The notes beneath the pieces were generated by a model. The model ran no database searches. It was not told where the DNA came from and saw only the letters and a list, made by a program, of their open reading frames with translations. From Halomarina salina (GTDB lineage Archaea; Halobacteriota; Halobacteria; Halobacteriales; Haloarculaceae), in NCBI RefSeq assembly GCF_023074835.1, contig NZ_JALLGW010000001.1:2852001-2916000 (forward strand): a stretch of DNA of 64,000 bases, written 5' to 3'. This document shows, piece after piece, positions 1-8,747 of the stretch. Position 1 is the stretch's first letter. Each line of letters starts with the position of its first letter. The translations under genes and the position numbers were made by a program.

Positions 1-1
1 C

Positions 2-298
2 GTCGAGACGGTGAACCCGCGTAACACGTCGAAGGAGTGCCACGCTTGCGGTGAAGTGGGGTATCGCCCGCGACAGGCGACGTTCAAGTGTACGAACGAC
101 GCTTGCTGGATGGGTGAGTACCAAGCGGACGTGAACGGCGCGATAAACATCGCAGACCGCTACCTCAGCGGAGAGAGCCATTCAAGAGAACACACGGATG
201 GCAATGACTCGGCTGAGGATGGGGGGCGTTTGACCGCCCCACAAGACACCCAAGCCGATGCTACCACGCAGGAGACGCTTGGGACGTATGCGTCTTGA
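2..298 (+). CDS. tnpB: TnpB (IS200/IS605, IS1341-type) C-terminal fragment
   Basis: Partial at the window edge: the frame is open from base 2 and only about 99 C-terminal residues are visible. It has the TnpB zinc ribbon, with CHAC followed about 17 residues on by C-x4-C, then the RuvC-III motif ADVNGAINIADRY with its catalytic Asp. TnpB is an RNA-guided nuclease that cuts DNA next to a short target-adjacent motif and helps keep IS200/IS605 elements in place. The low-complexity tail after the RuvC motif is usual for haloarchaeal copies. The right end of the element with its omega-RNA hairpins follows directly. Whether the full gene is intact cannot be seen. Confidence 0.9.
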   Translation, partial: VETVNPRNTSKECHACGEVGYRPRQATFKCTNDACWMGEYQADVNGAINIADRYLSGESHSREHTDGNDSAEDGGRLTAPQDTQADATTQETLGTYAS

Positions 299-299
299 A

Positions 300-388
300 A
301 CCATAGAGCCACACTCAGCCTGAAATCCCGTGGTGGGATTCCCGCGTCTTTAGGCGCGGGAGGAGGTCAACCTGAGGTACGCCCGTTC
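300..388 (+). ncRNA. TnpB right end: omega-RNA (reRNA) 3' scaffold and guide
   Basis: Two consecutive hairpins follow the tnpB stop. The first has stem ATCCC/GGGAT at 325-339. The second is an 8-bp stem at 341-360 with a TTTA loop, followed by GGAGGTCAA ending at 370. This is the layout of the 3' end of TnpB-associated omega-RNA, which in haloarchaea overlaps the end of the gene (described there as sense-overlapping transcripts). The guide should be the first 16-20 bases beyond the element, from 371. That stretch lies inside the remnant gene on the opposite strand, as expected from element insertion. The family is established knowledge; the exact boundary is inferred. Confidence 0.65.
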
Positions 389-616
389 AACTCCCGATGG
401 GAAGTATCCCATGTCGTAGTCTGCAACAACCGAGCTTGGGGCATACTCGGGTTGTGATCGCACCACAGAAAATCGAGCACTCCCCTCAAGCCGATGGGCA
501 ATCTGGTCGAGTATATCGTAGTCGATTGCACCGCTTTCTGGAGGCTCCCCACTGTCCCTATCTTCCCGTAAGTACTTAGGTACGTACGTACCTAACAAGA
601 CTGCCGATGGGGACAA
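371..616 (-). pseudogene. Unknown gene truncated by the TnpB element
   Basis: A minus-strand frame encodes about 80 residues with coding-like character, for example IDYDILDQIAHRLEGSARF and DYDMGYFPSGVERAYLRL. It then runs into the right end of the TnpB element, where the last few codons are element sequence. The 3' part of the gene appears to have been displaced by the insertion. The only start upstream is a TTG at 616 inside the antitoxin gene, so the true start is unclear. No family was recognised. It could also be a fortuitous open frame. Confidence 0.35.
576..595. promoter_or_regulatory. Perfect 20-bp palindrome, likely TA operator
   Basis: The stretch TTAGGTACGTACGTACCTAA reads identically on both strands and ends 11 bases before the antitoxin start at 607. 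Ribbon-helix-helix antitoxins usually bind such inverted repeats over their own promoter, alone or with the toxin. The AT-containing edges may double as promoter sequence. The palindrome is seen directly; the operator role is inferred from position. Confidence 0.6.
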
Positions 617-897
617 TCAAATTCGACGTTCCGGATGAGTTGGAAGATCGCTTCAGAGAGTGGGCGATGAAGCGATTTGGCCACAAACGAGGGTCGCTTG
701 GAAAAGCAGGAGAGGAGGCCGTCTCAGTGTGGGTCGCTGAGCAGGACATCGACCTCGAGATTACACCTGCGCAGAACCCGATTCTGAGCAAACGTGGGGC
801 CCTCAGTCAGGTCGAGGCGTCAAGTACCGACCTCAAACATTCTGTTGGAGAAATGTTGCTTGAGGAACACCGGGCCAAACGAGACACAGACGAATGA
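607..897 (+). CDS. VapB-like ribbon-helix-helix antitoxin
   Basis: The 96-residue protein starts with a beta-strand/helix pattern (MGTIKFDVPDELEDRFREWA) typical of haloarchaeal RHH antitoxins, followed by a second helix around residues 28-46. The charged C-terminal tail (residues 50-96) would wrap the toxin. It overlaps the following PIN-domain gene by 4 bases (ATGA), the usual antitoxin-toxin layout. A 20-bp palindrome lies just upstream and suggests autoregulation. It is expected to neutralise the neighbouring ribonuclease. The family call rests on pattern and context. Confidence 0.7.
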   Translation: MGTIKFDVPDELEDRFREWAMKRFGHKRGSLGKAGEEAVSVWVAEQDIDLEITPAQNPILSKRGALSQVEASSTDLKHSVGEMLLEEHRAKRDTDE

Positions 898-1310
898 TTA
901 TCGACCAAGGAATCTTTCTCGAGTACTACCTTGATGATACGTATGCGACGGAGTGCGAGACGATTATCGAGGATTTGACCACCGGCGACATTGAGGGATA
1001 TCTCACCGACTTTCATCTGCACGGCGTGTGTACGATTTTCAACACCTACTTCCAAGAGTCTGCACCAGACGAGATACAGGATTTCGTCTACTCGGTGGCT
1101 GCCGCTGAAGGGCTTGAGCTGTATCGGCTCTCGCTTGGTGATAAAATCAACATCTGTGAGTGGCAGCGAGACAGCGCGTTCGATTTCGACGATGCAACGC
1201 TCGTGTATGTCGCAGATATCCTCGAAGACGAAACTATCGTCTCGATAGATGAACACTTGGACCGAGACGGCGACATCAGCTTCGAACGGCTTCATCCACG
1301 GGACTACTAG
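894..1310 (+). CDS. VapC-like PIN-domain toxin
   Basis: The 138-residue protein has PIN-type landmarks: an early Asp in MIIDQGIFLEYY, a helical middle, and a C-terminal ATLVYVADILEDETIVSIDEHLDR segment matching the last acidic cluster and the D-x-H/D-F motif of VapC proteins. PIN toxins are Mg-dependent ribonucleases that cut tRNA or rRNA. The start codon overlaps the antitoxin stop, so translation is likely coupled. The central acidic residue is not obvious, so activity is uncertain; the family call is firm because of the operon layout. Confidence 0.65.
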   Translation: MIIDQGIFLEYYLDDTYATECETIIEDLTTGDIEGYLTDFHLHGVCTIFNTYFQESAPDEIQDFVYSVAAAEGLELYRLSLGDKINICEWQRDSAFDFDDATLVYVADILEDETIVSIDEHLDRDGDISFERLHPRDY

Positions 1311-1328
1311 CTCCAGAGGGTGGGGCTG

Positions 1329-1345
1329 CCGTGGCGTCGCCACGG
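1329..1345. terminator. Hairpin after the toxin gene, possible terminator
   Basis: CCGTGGCG and CGCCACGG are separated by one T, forming an 8-bp inverted repeat 18 bases after the toxin stop. No T-run follows, only a G-rich stretch, so a terminator role is weakly supported. It also lies downstream of the convergent OB-fold gene. Confidence 0.3.
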
Positions 1346-1434
1346 GAGCGGTGGGGGGAGGAGGGGTCGTGGGCACTGGGACTCACAAACAAAAAACAAA
1401 CCGCGCAGCGAGTGTCTCTCGCGTTCTGAGACGA

Positions 1435-2262
1435 TTAGGGGAACACCACTGCCGACCAGCCCGTCAACGCGACCGAGACGCGCTCACCATACCAGTTCCA
1501 CGCGACGTTCCGTAGTCTGACTATCTCGCCTTCTGCCAGCCAGGGCTGGTTGCTCTTCGCCCAACTGGTGAACTTGACCGTCCCTGTTTCATCCTCGATC
1601 AGGCCGACTTGCGCGATCGATGGGTGTGATGGTGTCCACAATGTCTTCACCCGGCCCTCGATATCGACCTCACTGCGTCCGACCGTTTCGATCTCGTCGA
1701 GAGGCACGATCGCTCCGGGAGTCGCGTTCACCTCTTCAAGAGTGTCGAGGACGGCCGTCTGCAGATCCGCTCCGGCGTTCATCCGCGATGCAATCCGGAC
1801 CTCGATACCCGACTGAGCCATCCCGCCACGCACCCGCTCGGCGATTCGCGCTGCCTGCGTCTCAACCGCTACTCGCGTCTCTTCATCCAGTGCAGCCATC
1901 TGGTCAGCCCGTTCAACATCGTCTCGACCACACTGTGTGACCGACATCCCACGACACACCGCCTCGCGCTTGGATGTCTGGGACCGGTCACTCCGTTCAC
2001 GTGTCTTCCGCACCTCCAACTCACGGGCTTCCCACCGTTCCTGAGCTTCGAGCGTCATCCCGAACGGCCGCTCACGCTCATCCCGCTCAACTGCCGCTGC
2101 TGCCTCGATGACGTCCGAATCGATGGTCGCCTGCACCTCCAATGCCACCGTCGCTCTCATCTCGACTCGTTCATCGACTTCCCACCGAACCTCAGAATCC
2201 GCAGTTCGTTCACTGGCGTCGCTACCTTCTTCACTCCCGCTGATCTTGCTACTCATGGTCAT
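1435..2262 (-). CDS. RPA-like OB-fold single-stranded DNA-binding protein
   Basis: About 275 residues. Residues 1-120 are acidic and helical. The C-terminal ~90 residues form an OB fold: VDIEGRVKTLWTPSHPSIAQ, then VGLIEDETGTVKFTSWAKS, then EGEIVRLRNVAWNWYGERVS. This matches the replication protein A family of haloarchaeal plasmids and viruses. It would bind single-stranded DNA during replication or transfer of a mobile element, consistent with the TA pair and TraD-like ATPase nearby. Adjacent ATG codons at 2262 and 2256 are both possible starts; an upstream GTG at 2277 is less likely. No zinc-finger cysteines are seen. Confidence 0.7.
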   Translation of the reverse strand: MTMSSKISGSEEGSDASERTADSEVRWEVDERVEMRATVALEVQATIDSDVIEAAAAVERDERERPFGMTLEAQERWEARELEVRKTRERSDRSQTSKREAVCRGMSVTQCGRDDVERADQMAALDEETRVAVETQAARIAERVRGGMAQSGIEVRIASRMNAGADLQTAVLDTLEEVNATPGAIVPLDEIETVGRSEVDIEGRVKTLWTPSHPSIAQVGLIEDETGTVKFTSWAKSNQPWLAEGEIVRLRNVAWNWYGERVSVALTGWSAVVFP

Positions 2263-2352
2263 TAGGACCGACGGCACTCACGCGCCCGACAACCGCGACC
2301 CTTACATCGCGGTTTTCTCACCGACTGACCGTCTTCAGTCACAACGTCGTCT

Positions 2353-2397
2353 GCGCTCGCTCGCGCCGTCGAGCGCCCATCGGGCGCGAGCGAGCGC
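2353..2397. repeat. 15-bp perfect inverted repeat
   Basis: GCGCTCGCTCGCGCC at 2353-2367 is repeated as its exact reverse complement at 2383-2397, around a 15-base spacer. The stem would be very stable even at high salt. It lies about 90 bases upstream of the OB-fold gene start, so it could be a regulatory structure, a terminator or part of a replication region. The role is unknown. Confidence 0.6.
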
Positions 2398-2604
2398 TTC
2401 TCTTAGACTAACCCACCAGCCCCGCGCGCTGGGCCAGCCGACACGAGCGGCCAGCACACAAGCCGGTGGCGTGTCTGCTCTGCAGACCGACAGCGCGCTT
2501 GGTGCTGGCGCACCGAGAGGGTGCGAGCGAGTGAGTGAGCGAGTGCAACGAGCGGTGTGGTCGGCTGGCTGAGAAGCGAGCGGGGTGTGCCAGACTGAGA
2601 GTGG

Positions 2605-2629
2605 TTTCCTCCCCGCTGTGTACAGCGGG
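2605..2629 (-). repeat. TnpB right-end-like hairpin
   Basis: Read on the minus strand, a 7-bp stem (2612-2618 with 2623-2629, loop of 4) is followed by GGGGAGGAAACC. That resembles the hairpin plus GGAGG tail of TnpB right ends seen elsewhere in this island. No TnpB coding remnant is visible on its 5' side, so it would be a solo end. The tail lacks the TCAA seen in the others. Confidence 0.35.
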
Positions 2630-2783
2630 AGTCGCCTCCTGCTACAGATGGTAGACACACCGAACGCGGGTATCGATCGGAGTCGATGATGGGTCTTCAG
2701 AATATCAATGGTGCCAACAGTCCGGAAGATGTACAGAGACTACAAACAGTACTACTGGACAGAGCGACGCTGGGAGGGATATT

Positions 2784-4230
2784 TCACGTCGTATCGTGCT
2801 GGGGAGACGACATCTGGACATTGGTGAAGTCGAAACGGGCACCGCCATCGGATCCTTCTCGTATGTCCACGTCCCAGCCGTGAGCAAGAGCTATCTGATG
2901 GATACTCGCCAGTCCTGTCCCGGTTCCATCTTTTTTCGTCGTGTACTCAGGCTCGAAGACTTTTTCGCGCTCCTCTACGGGAATGCCCGGTCCATTATCT
3001 TCGACATAGAACCCATCCGCGAGAGAACCGACACGCACCGTTGCCGTGTCTGTTCCGTGTTCGAACGCATTGCGAATGAGATTCTCGAACATCCGCTGTA
3101 GTGCCATTTCGTTGGCTTGAATCTGAATTCCTTCCTCGACTTCATCCGTTGCCTTTGCTGTTGCCTGTGACCGCCACGCTTGATCGAATACATCGTCCAG
3201 GCGAATCATGGAAACCTCATCCACGAGACGACCAGCCTGCATTGCCGTTGTTAGTTCCCCCAGCATAGCCGCTGCTCTGTCTATCGAGTCATCGACGGCC
3301 TCAAAGTGCTCTTCATGGCCCGTCTCGCGAGACAATTCGAGACGCCCTTTCGCAATCTGTAGGATGTTCCCGAGGTCGTGTGAGAGAACACGGCCAAACC
3401 CTTCGAGTTGCTTGATAGTCGCTTGGAGTGTCTGGCTCTTCCGCTTTTGAGCAGTGGTATCAGATAAGACCGCGACGACGTTTTCGATTTCGTTCTGCTC
3501 GTTCCAGAGTGGAGCGGCGTTTATCGAGACCCAAACGACGTCCCCCTCTGCCCGTCTGATACCATGTTCTACATTGTACACTGGTTCCCCCGTCTCCCGA
3601 ACGCGGTTAAACGGAAGCGCGTTGTCCGAGATCAGCGTCCCCTCCTCGTCGACAACGTCCCAATGGGCGTCATCGAACGTTCGGTTGAGGAGCTGCGATT
3701 CACAGAGACCGAGTATCGTTTCAGCTCGCTCGTTGGCCCGCACAATCCCACCGTATTCATCCAGAACGACGATAGCCGATGGGTTGAGATTTAGTACGCG
3801 AGAGAAGAACTCTCGGCTGCGCTCAAGTTCGCGCTCGGTGTAATATCGGTCGACGTTGTTCCGAATTCGGTTCGTTAGTACCTCGCACTGTTCGATGCCA
3901 CCCGTTTTCTGCAAGTAATCGGTGACACTACGACTGATCGCTGTGCTGGCGGATCTCTTCGCTTCCCTTGCCGGCAAACAGGATAAACGGGATTTCGGGG
4001 TACGATTCCTGAACGGCCTCCAGAAATTCTAGGCCGTTCCTTCCCGGCATATCGTAATCGCAGACGACACAGTCGATTCTGCTCTGTTCGAGCCGGTCGA
4101 GCCCGTCGGCCACGCACGTCTCGGAGACGACCTCGAAGGTCCCCTCCTCACGTTTGAGGAATATCGATACAAGCTCACCAAAGTCTGCATCATCATCAAC
4201 GTGAAGGATTCGTGTAGCATCTCTCGCCAT
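2784..4230 (-). pseudogene. Receiver-PAS-histidine kinase, split by a frameshift
   Basis: One signalling gene lies in two frames. The 5' part from ATG 4230 encodes a response-regulator receiver (acidic HVDDDADFGE, phosphoacceptor Asp in VVCDYDMPG, then FILFAGKGSEEI). The 3' part resumes with STAISRSVTDYLQK and encodes a PAS domain (FFSRVLNLNPSAIVVLDEYG), an H-box (FGRVLSHDLGNILQ), and an HATPase domain with N-box (FENLIRNAFEHG), G1 (VEDNGPGIP) and G2 (GTGTGLASIH). Dropping one base at about 3951-3952 restores GSEEIASTAISRS, the usual haloarchaeal fusion. The kinase would otherwise be complete. It may be a real mutation, a sequencing error or, less likely, two working proteins. Confidence 0.8.
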
Positions 4231-4754
4231 AGTAAGTATCACCATTGTTTGGGAAGTCTTGTCTAGATATTTCCATGCCACTTATCGGTACACATAATCA
4301 TATTAGATAAGATAACATATCCTATTGATACAGAGAGAGGCCACCCCTATCGAGCTGGAGGGCGCGATTTCTCAACGTCAGTCCTCTGTATCGAGCGATT
4401 TGCTAGACTACCGTTTTGAGAGCCGTCGGTTGCAGAGACGTGCCGAATTTGCAGTATGCGCTCTCCTACGGCCACTGGTAAGAGGTTGAACCAGACCGAG
4501 GATATCGGTTCAAGTAGCGACCGTTCATTCTGTGGTGATTACCATCAGCAGAACACCCAACCCAAGGCTCTCTTGTATCCTCTATTTCTGATAGAACCAC
4601 GTGTCTTGCGAGCACTACTACAACTACATCATGATTTGATATCGTAACGAAGCTATCAGCCGAACTGCGTCCACAGCGCCACTAGCAACTGAATTGACGG
4701 GAATAGCGAGACAACCATGGGCATTATTACCACGCCCTTCTGCGACCCGAATTA
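4231..4754. other. AT-rich intergenic region
   Basis: No convincing gene. The 4290-4340 stretch is strongly A/T-rich (cacataatcatattagataag) and probably carries the minus-strand promoter of the receiver-kinase gene. Small open frames at 4456-4647 and 4694-4897 lack family features or coding character. Confidence 0.55.
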
Positions 4755-7700
4755 GTGGCATCAGACAATACCCAAAATTCAGATATATTCGGCGATTGGA
4801 ACGAGCGATCCGCCATCGAAATCACGCCAACGACCGATTCATTAGATCCGATACAGGTCGTTCGCCACCTCAAGCGGTGTCACTCGGTTCTCGATGAGGA
4901 AATCTTGGAGTGGCAACTCATCCTCGATGGGGGAGGGTGCACCTACCGCATCAGTGCACCTCCGAGGGTTCTCGATGATATTCACCCGATACTCCGCGAG
5001 GCGCTCGCTGGGTACGCACTCAGACGGGTCGAGATCATGGAGCCATTGCCAATCGATGAAGCGTCGCTGTGTGGCGTCGAATTCGAGGGCCACGGTGCCC
5101 GGAAGAATGACTGGCAGACTGGACTTCGGCCACTCATCACCGATACCACACCTGCCCACAACGCACCCGCTCACAATGCACCCGCACGTGACACGAAGCC
5201 GGCGTTCACCTCGCTCGTCAACTCACTTGCAGAGACCGAGGCGACCGTCGTCTATCAGGCGCTTCTCACGGCAAGAGACGACTGGACACATCTCGCCGAT
5301 GACCGCCGCTATCAGCTGAAACACAACCTCGATACTGTAGCCATGCGCTTGGGGAACTTCCTGTTTCCCCCGGATCCCGAGGCAGACATCGAACCGTATG
5401 AGGGACACGAAGACCGCATCGAGCGCATCACATCGATGGACACCAGGTGCTCGTTTACGGTTGCCGCTCGAGCGATTGCGTGGGGACCCGAAAGCGACCA
5501 TGCACTCAAGAGCCTCACGTCTGCGCTCAACACATCGAGGGGGAAATACTACGAGCCAGTCGGTGTCCACAGCGATCAGCCACTGCAGCTCGCTGAGCGG
5601 ATGGGCGCGCGCACGATTCCGACCTGCACGATGCTGATGCGACTGTTTATCTGGCTTCTCGGCAGTAGTGTTCGTCCGACGCTGGTTGCAGATGCCCGAT
5701 CGCTTGCCCATTTCTGTACCATCGATGGTGGCCAACTCACGTCGAACGGACGGCGCAGAATTGCTGCAACACCACCAGAACGAACAGGCCTCCCCCAGCC
5801 AGCCGAGAACATCCTCGACCAGTACAAGTCGGGCTTTCCACTCGGAACTGCGCTCTCGAGTGATGGCGAGCCGACCCAACAGATAGCACTCCCACCGTCG
5901 ATGCAATCACGACATATCCTGATTCTTGGGAAGTCAGGTGCCGGGAAGACGATTTTCGGGGAGTCTGGTATGCTCAATAACCAGCCGCGTCAATCCGACG
6001 CGACCGATGGGAGGTCACCTCGCCAACTCGGGGCGTCGATTATCATCGATGGGAAGGGAGATGGGATGCCCCAGGAGTACCTTCAGGCGCATTATGCGAA
6101 GCATGGAACGCTCGATGGTGTCTATTACTTCAAGTGTGCGGAGATACTCCCTGCGGTCTCGTTTTTCGATATCGAACCAGCCCTTTCCTCGAACATACCA
6201 CGAGAGCAAGCCGTCGAGGATATCGCCGACCACTACATCGAGATCCTCGAAATCATTATGGGCACCGAGCGATTCCACCAGGCGGTAAAATCGCCCTCGG
6301 CAATCCGCTATCTCATCAAGGCACTGTTCGACCCAGTCCATGGGGGCGATGCGTTCTCACACGATGCCCTGGAGAAGGCAGCAGTGGACATGAAAGCGAC
6401 AGAGGATGCCCCTCCGGTAAGCGATGAGAATCTCAAGCGAATGCTGGGGAGTATCACCTCCGATACAACCCAGACTATCGAGATGGTGATGGGTGGCGCA
6501 GAGACCCGCATCAACAAGATTCCCGAAGACAGCCGACTCAAAAAGCTCTTCACGCACGTTCCGGAGGAGGGTGATGCCCAGTTCGCATTTAGCGATGTCC
6601 TCGATGATGAGAACGCCACGATCATCTTCGACACCAGCGGCTTTCGGTCACGGTCACAACGAGCCCTCACGCTCGTCTTGCTCTCGAAGCTCTGGACCGC
6701 GCTCAAACACCGGGCAACCAACCAGATGGGGGACAATCCAATCGTCAGCCTCTACATCGAAGAGGCGGCCGACGTCGCCTCCACGCGCCTCATGACCGAC
6801 CTGCTCAGCAAAGGTCGTGGGTTCGACCTCTCGGTCGTGCTGTCGATGCAGTTTCCCAAACAGGTACGCGCGGCCAGTACCCGCGGCTATGCCGAGCTCC
6901 TCAACAACATCTCGACGCTCATCTCGGGGAACGTTGCGGTCGATGCTGACCTCGCTACCCGGTTTGCAACCTCGGATATGTCCGCCACTGAGGCTGGAAA
7001 CCGACTCCGCTCGCTCAAGCGTGGAGAGTGGCTCGCCAGCCTGCCCAGTGAATTCGGCGTTCCAGAGCCACGGCCATTCACACTCCAGTCGCCCTCACTT
7101 CCCGATGGGCATCCCGAGAGCGACCGGCCACTGACGCCAGCGATGCAGGCGGGATTCGATGGCCTGTTCGACTTACTCCGCGAGGATACCCTCGATCAGT
7201 ACGGTATCGATATCACGGACACTGAGAGAGCCTCCGCAGCCCCCAGCAGCGAGCCAACGGTGACACCTGACCACGCTCACGTGTTAGAATACACGAAGCG
7301 CTTCCCGGAGGGCATCGAATACGACGCTACCGCAGAGGTGATCGTCTGCTCACACTGTGAGACGCGCTATAAGACATCACTCGATGGCTTGCTTATGGCT
7401 GTCGAGTGCTGCTATGGCCTCGACCGTCTCGACCGTGAGGACGTCCCGCTCTGTTCGCTGTCAACCAAGCTCTCGCCGGATGAGCGGGCAGCAACGGGCT
7501 ATTCCAACCAGCAGGTGTTCTTCCTCCAGGCGGTCTATGACGCTCACCAACAGCGCGTCGACTCCGACTGGGAGTACAACCTCATCTGGGATTCGATGGT
7601 CAGACTTCAGGAGTACACTGGCGTTACGCAGCACCATGTGAATGAGCTCATCGACGACGGTCTTCTATCGAAAGACACGGATTATCCGCACCGACTGTTC

Positions 7701-8240
7701 ACGGTTACTGCTGGGGGCCGCTCCCTACTGAATGAGGCGCATAAATCCGGAATCGCATTCGGTGATGGAGAAGGAGACCTTGGCGAGTCGAGTTTCCATG
7801 TCGCGATGGTTCTCCTCGGGATGATGTTGCTCCAGCGCAACTACGTCGAAAGCCCAGATTCGGCGGCAACACACGTCCAGGCATACTACGATATCGGCGG
7901 GAGCTCACGACTCGATGCAGTGGCGTTGAACGACGATGGAGAGGTCATCGTCACGTTCGAGGCCGAGCGACTCAACCACGATATCGCCGAAGCCGTTCCA
8001 AGCGACTACGATAAGATGGGAGCGTTCGACCCGGAAGAGGCGATCTGGCTCGTCGAAAGCCGGAAAGCCGCCCACAAGCTCCTCAACACCCTCAATGACC
8101 CAAACGAGGGGCCACAACGTGTCGAGCAAACCTACAGTGAATCGACGGCGCCGCGAGACTTCATTATCGACACGCCCGGACTGACCCAGGTGTACACGTT
8201 CCGTGACGTGCGTGATATGCTCGCCGAGGACACCGAGTAG
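4755..8240 (+). CDS. Conjugation/DNA-transfer type P-loop ATPase (TraD/VirB4-like)
   Basis: The 1161-residue protein starts at a GTG. Walker A is HILILGKSGAGKT near residue 395. The Walker B-like strand SLYIEEAADVAS lies near 670, followed by the sensor-like region GRGFDLSVVLSMQFPKQV. This fits HerA/FtsK-type ATPases of conjugative coupling systems, common in haloarchaeal plasmids and integrated elements. Around residue 875 a CSHC...CC cluster may bind zinc; then comes a winged-helix-like stretch (EYTGVTQHHVNELIDDGLL) and a C-terminal domain of unknown function. A PAHNAPAHNAPA repeat sits near residue 135. It is the only intact transfer gene visible; no relaxase or pilus genes accompany it. 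Confidence 0.65.
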   Translation: MASDNTQNSDIFGDWNERSAIEITPTTDSLDPIQVVRHLKRCHSVLDEEILEWQLILDGGGCTYRISAPPRVLDDIHPILREALAGYALRRVEIMEPLPIDEASLCGVEFEGHGARKNDWQTGLRPLITDTTPAHNAPAHNAPARDTKPAFTSLVNSLAETEATVVYQALLTARDDWTHLADDRRYQLKHNLDTVAMRLGNFLFPPDPEADIEPYEGHEDRIERITSMDTRCSFTVAARAIAWGPESDHALKSLTSALNTSRGKYYEPVGVHSDQPLQLAERMGARTIPTCTMLMRLFIWLLGSSVRPTLVADARSLAHFCTIDGGQLTSNGRRRIAATPPERTGLPQPAENILDQYKSGFPLGTALSSDGEPTQQIALPPSMQSRHILILGKSGAGKTIFGESGMLNNQPRQSDATDGRSPRQLGASIIIDGKGDGMPQEYLQAHYAKHGTLDGVYYFKCAEILPAVSFFDIEPALSSNIPREQAVEDIADHYIEILEIIMGTERFHQAVKSPSAIRYLIKALFDPVHGGDAFSHDALEKAAVDMKATEDAPPVSDENLKRMLGSITSDTTQTIEMVMGGAETRINKIPEDSRLKKLFTHVPEEGDAQFAFSDVLDDENATIIFDTSGFRSRSQRALTLVLLSKLWTALKHRATNQMGDNPIVSLYIEEAADVASTRLMTDLLSKGRGFDLSVVLSMQFPKQVRAASTRGYAELLNNISTLISGNVAVDADLATRFATSDMSATEAGNRLRSLKRGEWLASLPSEFGVPEPRPFTLQSPSLPDGHPESDRPLTPAMQAGFDGLFDLLREDTLDQYGIDITDTERASAAPSSEPTVTPDHAHVLEYTKRFPEGIEYDATAEVIVCSHCETRYKTSLDGLLMAVECCYGLDRLDREDVPLCSLSTKLSPDERAATGYSNQQVFFLQAVYDAHQQRVDSDWEYNLIWDSMVRLQEYTGVTQHHVNELIDDGLLSKDTDYPHRLFTVTAGGRSLLNEAHKSGIAFGDGEGDLGESSFHVAMVLLGMMLLQRNYVESPDSAATHVQAYYDIGGSSRLDAVALNDDGEVIVTFEAERLNHDIAEAVPSDYDKMGAFDPEEAIWLVESRKAAHKLLNTLNDPNEGPQRVEQTYSESTAPRDFIIDTPGLTQVYTFRDVRDMLAEDTE

Positions 8241-8260
8241 TCGGGCCCTGCTACCTGATT

Positions 8261-8350
8261 CAAGGAGAGCGTCCCGGCCTTCAGGTCGGGCGTGATACCA
8301 ACCGCGTTCAGTCCGAACCACGCGGTCATGCTGGCCGGGGTCGTCTCTCG
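8261..8350 (-). repeat. TnpB-element right-end remnant
   Basis: On the minus strand the sequence reads into a 7-bp stem at 8273-8290 (CCCGACC, loop TGAA, GGCCGGG) followed by ACGCTCTCCTTGAATC. The short upstream frame (AWFGLNAVGITPDLKAGTL) has the look of translated haloarchaeal transposon-end sequence. No intact TnpB domains remain. Its 3' end faces the large ATPase gene 21 bases away. The call rests on resemblance to the other ends in the island. Confidence 0.35.
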
Positions 8351-8501
8351 GGTGACTCAACGCGGAAAACTGGAGGTGGTTTGGCGTTCCTCCCGTCGGC
8401 GTGGTCGATAACACACCGTCGACCGGATTCACGTCCACCGACGCACCCGCCGAAAGGCGGGCATCAAAAACGCGAGCCTGCCGCGCCTGAGCCGGTCCAC
8501 C

Positions 8502-8747
8502 GTGGCAGAAAGGACAGGCCGGTCGATGGCACGACCCGTGCCCGGACGCGAAGAAATCGACCGCAGAGACATCAACACGTCGAGAGCCACCATGCACGGC
8601 TCGCCACAGAGCCCGCCGGGCAACCCCGCGTTCTCTCGGTTGAGACTGCTGAGCGACGAGCAGCTAGCAACCCACGAGGAGCGGCTTCTCAACGACCTGG
8701 ATTACCTCGAAAAGGGTATCGAGCAGTTCACCAACGAGACGAACTAG
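8502..8747 (+). CDS. Possible small helical protein, unknown function
   Basis: 81 residues from ATG 8502, or 51 from the internal ATG at 8592. The C-terminal half (LLSDEQLATHEERLLNDLDY, then LEKGIEQFTNE) has an amphipathic helical, acidic pattern typical of expressed haloarchaeal proteins. The N-terminal half does not. No family was recognised. It sits in otherwise degenerate DNA and could be the tail of a decayed gene. Confidence 0.3.
   Translation: MAERTGRSMARPVPGREEIDRRDINTSRATMHGSPQSPPGNPAFSRLRLLSDEQLATHEERLLNDLDYLEKGIEQFTNETN

Larger units (their letters stand above)
2263..2783. other. Gene-poor stretch with inverted repeats
   Basis: No convincing gene. It holds a perfect 15-bp inverted repeat (2353-2367 with 2383-2397), runs of CGAGCGAG-type sequence and one TnpB-end-like hairpin (2612-2629). 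It separates the OB-fold gene from the kinase gene, both on the minus strand. Confidence 0.6.

Noticed and set aside
49-300. Stand-alone small zinc-finger gene at the window start
   Set aside because: The CHAC zinc ribbon plus DVNGAINIADRY is the TnpB C-terminus, and the frame is open to the window edge, so it is a truncated larger gene.
3928-3977. Programmed frameshift in the receiver-kinase gene
   Set aside because: There is no slippery heptamer or downstream structure beyond a CC run, and three other nearby genes have the same kind of +1 change, so mutation or sequence error is simpler.
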